Source: Candidatus Microgenomates bacterium
GTDB lineage: Bacteria > Patescibacteriota > Microgenomatia > UBA12405 > UBA6130
Reading direction: 5' to 3'
Assembly (NCBI GenBank): GCA_015485895.1
Contig: WFSR01000071.1
Span: 1-6,508 of the forward strand
DNA length: 6,508 nt
Below the pieces are notes generated by a model. The model was not told the DNA's origin. It searched no databases and was given only the letters and a program-made list of their open reading frames with translations. Below, piece after piece: positions 1 to 4,771 of the stretch. Positions within the stretch are counted from its first letter, which is position 1; the number at the start of each line of letters is the position of its first letter. The position numbers and the translations under genes are program-made.

Positions 1-117
1 ATTCTGAATGAGCGGCAACGGCAAAAATACTGCCGGCTGGGCTTTCGGTGGGTTAAACGCTACAGTTGGCAGAAAATGGCCCAGGGAATAATGGATCTCT
101 ATCGGGAGGTGCTTTGA
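1..117 (+). CDS. C-terminal end of a probable GT4-type glycosyltransferase (partial, 5' end outside window)
   Basis: Frame 1 is open from the first base and stops at TGA 115-117, giving 38 residues with no start in view. The tail contains a W followed by an alpha-helical LYREVL ending. Many GT-B fold family 4 glycosyltransferases end in this way, with a 'sW...a..l..lY..vl' helix packing back on the N-terminal domain. The next gene is a clear GT4 enzyme that overlaps this stop by one base (TGATG), so both likely belong to one polysaccharide-assembly operon. The reading frame and coupling are seen directly; the family call rests on a short tail and on the neighbour. Another protein with a similar C-terminal helix is possible. 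Confidence 0.6.
   Translation: MLNERQRQKYCRLGFRWVKRYSWQKMAQGIMDLYREVL
104..109 (+). promoter_or_regulatory. Shine-Dalgarno site for the GT4 gene
   Basis: GGGAGG lies 7 nt before the ATG at 117, inside the last codons of the upstream gene. It supports ATG 117 over the longer TTG start at 66, which would overlap the upstream gene by about 50 bases. It is the only strong Shine-Dalgarno sequence I see before any gene in the window. Confidence 0.75.
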
Positions 118-1202
118 TGAGGGTTGCCTTGGTTTATGATTGGCTTAACCGGTGGGGAGGAGCAGAACGGGTAATTTTGAGTTTGTTAAAAATTTGGCCG
201 GAGGCAAAAATTTTTACCGCTGTTTACGATCCCGAGAAGGCAAAGTTTTTAGGCCACCGGCCGGTGCGAACCAGTTTTTTGCAAAAATTCCCGGCGGCAA
301 AAAAGCATGTTTATTGGTATTACCCCTTTTTAGGACACGCTTTTGAAAGCTTTTCTTTCCAAGGCTTTGATTTGGTTATCTCTTTAAGTTCAGGGCCGGC
401 CAAGGCAATCATTACCCAACCGGATACTTTTCATCTCCATTACTGTTTAACCCCGCCGCGCTATCTTTGGCGCCCTGATTTAATACCCTGGCGGCGACTT
501 TTCCCTTGGCTGGCAGGCTTAAGGCAGGATGACTGGCTTTTTGGCCAGCGACCGGACGCCATTTTAGCGATTTCGAAAACAGTAGCCGAACGGGCTTGGC
601 ATTATTACCGTCGGTCGAGCGAGGTTATTTATCCGGGCATTAATTATCACCGTTTTGCAGTGGCCCAAAAACCAGCCGATAAAAATGCACCCTTTTTGGT
701 AGTAAGTCGTCTGGTAGAGTACAAGCGAGTTGACTTGGCCATTGAAGCCTTTAATCGCCTGGGATGGCCGTTGTGGATTGTAGGCGAAGGGCGGGCGCAG
801 AAAAAATTAATGAAGAAGGCCAAGAAAAACATTAAATTCTGGGGCAAGGTAAATGAAAGTCAATTAAAGCAACTTTATCAGCAAACACAGGCGCTTATTA
901 TGCCCCAAGAGGAAGACTTTGGGTTGGTGAGTTTAGAGACCCAAGCTAGCGGCCGGCCAGTTATTGCCTATGATGGGGGAGGGGCGCGGGAAACGGTGGT
1001 GGCGGGAAAAACAGGCCTGTTTTTCTTCCCGGCTACAGTAAAGGCCCTGATAGAAACTTTACGGCATTTTCAAAAATGGCATTATCAGCCCGCTGCCTGC
1101 CGGCGGCAAGCAGAACGGTTTGGCGAGTCTCATTTCCGCCGGGAATTTAAAAAGAAGGCGGAAGAGTTATATAAAAAGTGGAAAATGAAAAGTGAAAAGT
1201 GA
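117..1202 (+). CDS. GT4-family (GT-B fold) glycosyltransferase, WbaZ-like
   Basis: A 361-residue protein, normal length for a GT4 enzyme, predicted to transfer a sugar from a nucleotide donor during cytoplasmic assembly of a lipid-linked surface glycan. The N-terminal acceptor domain has GGAERV at residues 14-19 and YCLTPPRYLW at 109-118, a pattern seen in WbaZ-like mannosyltransferases. The C-terminal donor domain has SRLVEYKR at 197-204, then the GT4 EX7E signature in EDFGLVSLE (Glu 266 and Glu 274), and GGGARETV at 287-294. No signal peptide or membrane helix is evident. The start is ATG 117, which has a good Shine-Dalgarno site and overlaps the upstream TGA by one base. The last residues (KMKSEK) are encoded by a short tandem repeat that continues past the stop. 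Donor and acceptor sugars cannot be told from the sequence; mannose is only a guess from the subfamily resemblance. Confidence 0.9.
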   Translation: MRVALVYDWLNRWGGAERVILSLLKIWPEAKIFTAVYDPEKAKFLGHRPVRTSFLQKFPAAKKHVYWYYPFLGHAFESFSFQGFDLVISLSSGPAKAIITQPDTFHLHYCLTPPRYLWRPDLIPWRRLFPWLAGLRQDDWLFGQRPDAILAISKTVAERAWHYYRRSSEVIYPGINYHRFAVAQKPADKNAPFLVVSRLVEYKRVDLAIEAFNRLGWPLWIVGEGRAQKKLMKKAKKNIKFWGKVNESQLKQLYQQTQALIMPQEEDFGLVSLETQASGRPVIAYDGGGARETVVAGKTGLFFFPATVKALIETLRHFQKWHYQPAACRRQAERFGESHFRREFKKKAEELYKKWKMKSEK

Positions 1203-1225
1203 AAAAGAAGTGAAAAGTGAAAAGT
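1178..1225 (+). repeat. GTGAAAA heptamer array across the GT4 stop codon
   Basis: Exact GTGAAAA units begin at 1192, 1199, 1210 and 1217, with a degenerate ATGAAAA at 1185. A 4-nt slip separates the second and third units. The array encodes the last residues of the glycosyltransferase and contains its TGA stop (1200-1202). If that stop were read through, the array supplies another in-frame TGA at 1212-1214. Confidence 0.8.
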
Positions 1226-1228
1226 TCG

Positions 1229-1246
1229 AAAAAGCCCCGAAGGGCT
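1229..1246 (-). terminator. Possible rho-independent terminator reading on the - strand
   Basis: On the - strand this reads AGCCC-TTCG-GGGCT followed by TTTT: a 5-bp stem closed by the very stable C(UUCG)G tetraloop, with a short U-run. On the + strand the hairpin has A residues before it and no T-run after it, so it is a poor terminator for the glycosyltransferase gene. No - strand gene is visible upstream of it, so it may stop antisense transcription or be a relic. Confidence 0.35.
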
Positions 1247-1250
1247 GCCT

Positions 1251-1285
1251 AAAGACGAAAGCTAAAAGCTGAAAGTCTAAAGCTT
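1251..1285 (+). repeat. AAAG-type heptamer array (five units)
   Basis: Five consecutive 7-nt units start at 1251, 1258, 1265, 1272 and 1279, and every one begins AAAG; three share AAAGCT. The fixed first four bases with variable last three suggest decay from a uniform tandem array. It lies just downstream of the hairpin at 1233-1246. Confidence 0.7.
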
Positions 1286-1300
1286 TAATATTAGTAATGT

Positions 1301-1413
1301 GTCATCCTGAGGAGCAAAGCGACGAAGGATCTAGCCGAAGGCGCATGAGTATCATCTCAAACTTGAGTATAGAATTGCGCTTCGCTAGATTCTTCGCTAA
1401 CGCTCAGAATGAC
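1301..1413. repeat. 113-bp imperfect palindromic element (REP/MITE-like)
   Basis: The ends are GTCATCCTGAG (1301-1311) and CTCAGAATGAC (1403-1413), inverted with one mismatch. The pairing continues inward through AGCG, GATCTAGC/GCTAGATTC and TAGCCGAAGGCGCA (1332-1345) against TGCGCTTCGCTA (1376-1387), with a few bulges and mismatches, leaving a loop of about 30 nt. Almost the whole element can therefore fold as one long stem-loop on either strand. It encodes no protein. From memory, GTCATTCTGAG...GAAGAATCT-type ends recur in intergenic DNA of many unrelated bacteria; I could not check this. On the + strand the stem is followed by TTTTGTTTT (1418-1426), so it could also act as a transcription terminator for the upstream operon. 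Confidence 0.75.
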
Positions 1414-1455
1414 GCAGTTTTGTTTTAGTATTTGATCATTTGAATTTTGGGCTTA

Positions 1456-1531
1456 TTTAGAGTTTAGGATTTTGGTATTGCCCCGACATCCGTCGGGGCA
1501 GGTTTAGGATTTAGGATTTGGGTAATTAGGA
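1456..1531 (+). repeat. TTTAGGA heptamer array, interrupted by a hairpin
   Basis: Exact TTTAGGA units begin at 1463, 1503 and 1510. Degenerate units at 7-nt steps lie at 1456 (TTTAGAG), 1470 (TTTTGGT) and 1517 (TTTGGGT), and ATTAGGA follows at 1525. The array is split by about 26 nt that contain the hairpin at 1479-1500. Confidence 0.7.
1479..1500. repeat. Perfect 9-bp stem, 4-nt loop hairpin
   Basis: TGCCCCGAC (1479-1487) and GTCGGGGCA (1492-1500) are exact inverted complements around the loop ATCC. The stem is strongly G/C-rich in a T-rich surrounding. Downstream on the + strand there are only interrupted T residues, and on the - strand there is no T-run, so a terminator role is weakly supported. 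It sits inside the TTTAGGA array like an inserted cassette. Confidence 0.75.
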
Positions 1532-1550
1532 TTTTGAATTTGTTTGTAAT

Positions 1551-1571
1551 TTGGTGCTTGGTGCTTGGAAT
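1551..1571 (+). repeat. TTGGTGC tandem repeat
   Basis: Two exact TTGGTGC units (1551-1557, 1558-1564) are followed by a third, degenerate unit TTGGAAT (1565-1571). The period is again 7 nt. Confidence 0.65.
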
Positions 1572-1586
1572 TTAGAGTCTTAATAT
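1558..1586 (+). promoter_or_regulatory. Weak candidate sigma70-type promoter for the sugar transferase gene
   Basis: TTGGTG (1558-1563) and TAATAT (1581-1586) are separated by 17 nt, the preferred spacing, and would start transcription near 1593, about 37 nt before the ATG. The matches to TTGACA (3 of 6) and TATAAT (4 of 6) are modest. The -35-like box is part of the TTGGTGC repeat. It is the best-spaced pair I found in the AT-rich end of the spacer, but such sequences also arise by chance. Confidence 0.22.
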
Positions 1587-1612
1587 CGTTTGCTTTTGAG
1601 AAGATAGTTGTG

Positions 1613-1622
1613 TTATTAATAA
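1613..1622. promoter_or_regulatory. Perfect 10-bp AT palindrome before the sugar transferase start
   Basis: TTATTAATAA is exactly self-complementary and ends 7 nt before the ATG at 1630, where a ribosome binding site would be expected. It could be an operator half, part of a -10 region, or chance in AT-rich DNA. No Shine-Dalgarno sequence is present here. Confidence 0.2.
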
Positions 1623-1629
1623 TGAGACA

Positions 1630-2298
1630 ATGAAGTTGGACAAATACTCCTGGCAAGAAAGGTGGTATTTTTTTTGGAAACGGATAATGGATATAGTTTT
1701 GGCCTTGATTTTGGGGATTATTTTCCTTCCTGTTTGCTTAATTACCGCCATTTTAATTAAATTGGAGTCTAAAGGGGGTATGCTTGCTGATATTCCACCG
1801 CGAGTAGGACAAAGTGGCAAACTGATTAGGATTTATAAATTTCGCTCAATGATTATGAACGCCCACTGGCTTTTGCAGCATGACGCCCGGTTCCGCAAGC
1901 TATATGAAGAATATAAAAAGAATAGTTATAAATTGCGCGACGACCCGCGGGTGACCCGGGTGGGCAAGTTTATTCGTAAACATTCGATTGACGAAATCCC
2001 CCAATTAATTAATGTCCTTAAAGGGGAGATGAGCATTGTCGGCCCGCGGGCTTATTATCCCGATGAGTTGAAAGAACAGCAAAAACGTTATCCCCAAACG
2101 CGGGCTTTGATCAAGGAAGTTTTGCAGGTGAAGCCGGGGATTACCGGCCTTTGGCAAGTGTCGGGACGGAGCAATATCAATTTTGATAAGCGGGTAGAAT
2201 TGGATGCTTATTATGCGCGCAAAAAGTCGCTTTGGCTGGATATAAAAATTCTTCTCAAAACACCCTGGGTTATGCTTAGTGGTCAAGGTGCGGTTTAG
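1630..2298 (+). CDS. Monotopic phosphoglycosyl transferase (bacterial sugar transferase, PglC/WcaJ C-terminal domain family)
   Basis: This family transfers a sugar-1-phosphate from a UDP-sugar to undecaprenyl phosphate at the inner face of the membrane, the first committed step of many surface glycans. The 222-residue protein is the size of the minimal PglC-like catalytic domain, with no WcaJ-type N-terminal membrane region. Residues about 20-43 form the hydrophobic segment with a proline at 34, as expected for the re-entrant membrane helix. IYKFRSM lies at 68-74, the catalytic Asp-Glu pair at 121-122 in HSIDEIPQL, KGEMSIVGPR at 131-140, and KPGITGLWQVSGRS at 168-181. The usual GPVF-type segment after the helix is replaced by GGMLADIPPRVG (49-60). 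The ATG at 1630 gives the conserved KR-x-x-D entry to the helix; it has no clear Shine-Dalgarno site. The substrate sugar is unknown. Confidence 0.92.
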   Translation: MKLDKYSWQERWYFFWKRIMDIVLALILGIIFLPVCLITAILIKLESKGGMLADIPPRVGQSGKLIRIYKFRSMIMNAHWLLQHDARFRKLYEEYKKNSYKLRDDPRVTRVGKFIRKHSIDEIPQLINVLKGEMSIVGPRAYYPDELKEQQKRYPQTRALIKEVLQVKPGITGLWQVSGRSNINFDKRVELDAYYARKKSLWLDIKILLKTPWVMLSGQGAV

Positions 2299-2316
2299 AA
2301 TTTTGGAAGTAATTTA

Positions 2317-2325
2317 TGGTAGAGT
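2317..2325 (+). promoter_or_regulatory. Possible extended -10 element before the DUF4012 gene
   Basis: TG-G-TAGAGT fits the TGnTATAAT extended -10 form (4 of 6 in the hexamer). It lies in the 40-nt gap after the sugar transferase and would give a 5' leader of only about 7 nt before ATG 2339, which has no Shine-Dalgarno sequence. No good -35 box is present. Read-through from the upstream gene is equally possible. Confidence 0.18.
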
Positions 2326-2338
2326 AGTTAGATAAATA

Positions 2339-4207
2339 ATGGAAATGAAAGTAAAAGTAAAACTAAGAGCTTGGCAGTTAACTGGAATTGTAGTTTTAGG
2401 TTTAGTGCTAGTAATTTTGGTTTTCACGGCATTTAATTTGTGGCAGCTTAAGAAAGCAAGTTGGCGTTTAGGGATAGATGTTCGTCAAGCTCAATCGGCC
2501 TGGCAAGCGAAAGATTTAGGGAAAACCACCCAGGCAGTTGCCCAGGCAAAAAGAGACTTAGTAGTGATGCTTCCTCGTTATCGGCAGTTGCACTTTTGGC
2601 ACTATTGCCCCTGGTTAGGCCGCTATTATGATGATGGTCAACATCTGCTTCTCGCCGGCCAGGCGAGTTTAGAAGCGGGGCAGCAATTATTAGCCGCCAT
2701 TGAGCCTTATCAAGATTTCTTAGGTTTTGGGACTCGCCAGGGTGACGGGGCTAAAACTGCCGCTGACCGGATCCAGTTTTTGGTAGAAACAGTGGCCAGC
2801 TTAGAGCCTAAATTAGATAACATTGGCAAACAATTAGTGGTCGCTAACCAAAATTTGCAGGCGGTTGACGCCGGGCGCTATCCCGAAAAATGGCATGGTT
2901 ACCAACTTCGGGCCAAAATTGCTAAGGCCCAAGAATTAATGGAGGAAATAACCCGCTTAAGCCAAGAAGGGCAGCCATTAATAAAAAAAGCCGCTTGGCT
3001 TTTAGGCGAGAAAAGTAATCGCTATTATTTGGTTATTTTTCAAAATGATGGCGAGCTGCGGCCAACAGGAGGATTTTGGACGGCCTATGGTGTTTTTCGG
3101 GTGAAAAAAGGCCAGATTTATCCTTTGGTCTCCAGTGATATTTATACTCTGGACCGGCGCTTTCAATCACCTCTTACGCCACCGCCGCTTTTAGCTCGCT
3201 ATCTTAAGGTATCACGCTGGCACTTGCGGGATATGAATACTAGCCCCGATTTTGCTAAGTCAGTAGAGCGATTTTTGCCCTATTATCAAAAATTAACCGG
3301 CCAAAAGCATATTGATGGAGTTATTGCGGTCGATACCCAGGTTTTAGTTGATTTATTGCGAGTTTTAGGCCAGATTGGTGTGCCAGGTTGGGGCAATTTT
3401 TCTGCTCAACCGGACCCACGCTGTTTTGGTTGCCCCCAGGTAGTTTATCAACTAGAAATGTTAGCCGATAGGCCCCGAAGCACTTTTATTGCCAACCGCA
3501 AAGGCTTTTTAGGGCCAGTGCTGCACTCACTTTTGAGTAATGTTATCGGATCTCCTCGACAGCGAATGGCTGCTTTAACCGCTGTTTTCTGGCGTAATTT
3601 GGAAGAGAAGCATATTTTACTTTATTTCCCAGATATTAATTTGGAGAAAGCGGTCAGCAAGCTAGGCTTTGGCGGCCGTCTTCTTGGCGGCGATGGTGAT
3701 TACCTACAAATCAATGATAGCAATCTTGGAGGAGCTAAGGCTAATCTTTTTATCAAACAAAAAGTGCTCAGCGAATATTACCGCCGCCAGGGAAAGCTCT
3801 ATAAAAAAATTACTGTTACTTATACTAACCCAGCTCCAGCTTCTAATTGTAATTTAGAAAAAGGTGATCTCTGTCTTAATGGTGCCTATCGCGACTGGTT
3901 CCGTTTCTATTTACCGACCGGAACAAAATTGGTCAGATTAACGGGATCGGAAATTAAGCCAACGGTTAGCCAAGAATTAAACAAGACAGTTGTTAGTGGC
4001 TTTTTTGGGGTCAAAAATCCTCTTTATCCCCGCAGTAAGTTGGTGATTAGCGCCGAAGTCGAGCTGCCATTTAATAAAAATAGTTTCAAGTTGTGGTGGC
4101 AAAAACAACCGGGCAAAAAAGAAGTTGAAGAGACCATAAAAGTAAACGGCCGAGTGGTCTATCAAGAAAAATTGCACCGCGATCGGGTTTTCTCAATCAC
4201 TTTCTAA
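2339..4207 (+). CDS. Membrane-anchored DUF4012 family protein, function unknown
   Basis: A 622-residue protein with a short basic N-terminus and one membrane helix at about 14-34, with no cleavage site visible, so the rest should face outside. Residues about 40-220 are mostly helical, possibly coiled-coil. The DUF4012 core follows: FQNDGELRPTGGF at 234-246, the aligned pieces SDIYTLD (266-272) and PPP (281-283), then RDMNTSPDF at 297-305 and IDGVIAVD at 325-332. The C-terminal part has DGDYLQINDSNLGGAKANLFI (pieces within 452-472), ITVTYTNPAP at 491-500 and YRDWFRFYLPTGTKL at 517-531, suggesting a beta-rich domain. C362/C365 and C504/C512 could form disulfides outside the cell. The next in-frame ATG is two codons in, so the exact start is uncertain. 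The family is common near surface-glycan genes in Patescibacteria and Actinobacteria, but to my knowledge its activity is not established. The adjacent sugar transferase suggests a cell-surface glycan role (inference). Confidence 0.88.
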   Translation: MEMKVKVKLRAWQLTGIVVLGLVLVILVFTAFNLWQLKKASWRLGIDVRQAQSAWQAKDLGKTTQAVAQAKRDLVVMLPRYRQLHFWHYCPWLGRYYDDGQHLLLAGQASLEAGQQLLAAIEPYQDFLGFGTRQGDGAKTAADRIQFLVETVASLEPKLDNIGKQLVVANQNLQAVDAGRYPEKWHGYQLRAKIAKAQELMEEITRLSQEGQPLIKKAAWLLGEKSNRYYLVIFQNDGELRPTGGFWTAYGVFRVKKGQIYPLVSSDIYTLDRRFQSPLTPPPLLARYLKVSRWHLRDMNTSPDFAKSVERFLPYYQKLTGQKHIDGVIAVDTQVLVDLLRVLGQIGVPGWGNFSAQPDPRCFGCPQVVYQLEMLADRPRSTFIANRKGFLGPVLHSLLSNVIGSPRQRMAALTAVFWRNLEEKHILLYFPDINLEKAVSKLGFGGRLLGGDGDYLQINDSNLGGAKANLFIKQKVLSEYYRRQGKLYKKITVTYTNPAPASNCNLEKGDLCLNGAYRDWFRFYLPTGTKLVRLTGSEIKPTVSQELNKTVVSGFFGVKNPLYPRSKLVISAEVELPFNKNSFKLWWQKQPGKKEVEETIKVNGRVVYQEKLHRDRVFSITF

Positions 4208-4771
4208 ATGAGGAACTATAAATTTACTGGTATTGTTTTAGGCAGTTATGACTGGCAGGAAAAGGACCGTTTGATTTGGTTGCTAACGCGCTGGCGGGGC
4301 AAGCAGCGCTTTCTTTTACGGGGAGCGCGAGATGCCAAAAGCCGCCGGGCGGGGCTTTTCTTAACGGCTAATGTGGTGCGCGGCGTGGCCCATTCGTCCG
4401 GCCGGGGTATTGCTGTTATTGGCGAAGCAGAGTTATTACAGCCGGTAACTACCGCTTGGCGATTAAAGAAGTTGTCGATGCTTCTTTATCTCGGCGAAGT
4501 TTTAGCTCGTTTGCTGCCGGAAAATGTGCCCGAACCGATCATTTTTAATGCTTTTTTGGATATCCTCATTACTCGCTCGCCGCGCCAGCAGGTAGAAAAA
4601 GTGGTAAAATTTAGCATTGAGTTGCCTAATTGGTTGGGCTTTGGTTATTCGCAAGAAGCGTGGCAAGAATATCAGGCCGGCCGCCTAAATCAAGCCCAGC
4701 AAAAGGCGGAGAAATTTTTAGTTAACTTAGCCGAACGACGGTTGACAAGTTTGCAACTTTTATCAAGATGA
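4208..4771 (+). CDS. recO: DNA repair protein RecO, short form
   Basis: RecO binds single-stranded DNA and with RecR helps load RecA on SSB-coated DNA in the RecFOR pathway. The N-terminal OB fold is clear: YKFTGIVLGSYDWQEKDRL (4-22), LLTRWRGK (25-32), RGARDAKS (38-45) and GRGIAVIGEAELL (65-77). A helical region follows, with FSIELPNWLGFGY at 135-147 and a C-terminal LTSLQLL. At 187 residues it is about 50 shorter than typical RecO (about 240). The end looks intact, so the loss is internal: the zinc-binding Cys loop after the 'LGY' helix is missing, and the protein has no cysteine. The ATG directly follows the DUF4012 stop (TAAATG) without a Shine-Dalgarno site, and the stop overlaps glyS by 4 nt (ATGA). 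Both junctions suggest translational coupling. Confidence 0.88.
   Translation: MRNYKFTGIVLGSYDWQEKDRLIWLLTRWRGKQRFLLRGARDAKSRRAGLFLTANVVRGVAHSSGRGIAVIGEAELLQPVTTAWRLKKLSMLLYLGEVLARLLPENVPEPIIFNAFLDILITRSPRQQVEKVVKFSIELPNWLGFGYSQEAWQEYQAGRLNQAQQKAEKFLVNLAERRLTSLQLLSR

Larger units (their letters stand above)
1203..1629. other. Repeat-rich intergenic region, no gene found
   Basis: This 427-nt spacer separates the glycosyltransferase gene from the sugar transferase gene. I find no convincing ORF or tRNA on either strand. It holds, in order: the end of a GTGAAAA array, a small UUCG-type hairpin, an AAAG-heptamer array, a 113-bp imperfect palindrome, a TTTAGGA heptamer array interrupted by a 22-nt hairpin, a TTGGTGC repeat, and an AT-rich stretch with possible promoter elements. 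The base composition changes abruptly here, with A-rich, T-rich and G/C-hairpin blocks unlike the flanking genes. It is a natural transcription-unit boundary between the two gene groups. Confidence 0.8.

Noticed and set aside
66..116. Longer TTG start for the GT4 glycosyltransferase
   Set aside because: It would add 17 residues unlike the family and overlap the upstream gene by about 50 nt. ATG 117 has a strong Shine-Dalgarno site, and MRVALVYDW is a normal GT4 beginning.
1479..1500. Rho-independent terminator for a + strand transcript
   Set aside because: The stem is strong but is followed by AGG and broken T-runs, not a continuous U-tract. It is therefore listed as a hairpin repeat only.
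1178..1571. CRISPR array
   Set aside because: The repeats are 7 nt, directly adjacent and unlike each other. There are no unique spacers of 25-45 nt and no cas genes.
1572..1820. 82-codon - strand frame across the spacer and the sugar transferase start
   Set aside because: Low-complexity protein, no ribosome site, and it overlaps conserved sugar transferase coding sequence on the other strand.
4700..4768. T-box riboswitch controlling glyS
   Set aside because: The bases before glyS are recO coding sequence with a 4-nt gene overlap, so there is no leader to hold a T-box or its terminator.
115..4771. Recoding of TGA as glycine, as in some candidate phyla (SR1, Gracilibacteria)
   Set aside because: TGA ends the first partial gene, the GT4 gene and recO at natural family ends, and none of the clear genes contains an internal TGA. 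The standard code fits.
4208..4771. recO as a frameshifted pseudogene
   Set aside because: The reading frame is intact from a conserved N-terminus to a RecO-like C-terminal end, with a clean 4-nt overlap to glyS. An internal deletion of the zinc loop explains the short length better.
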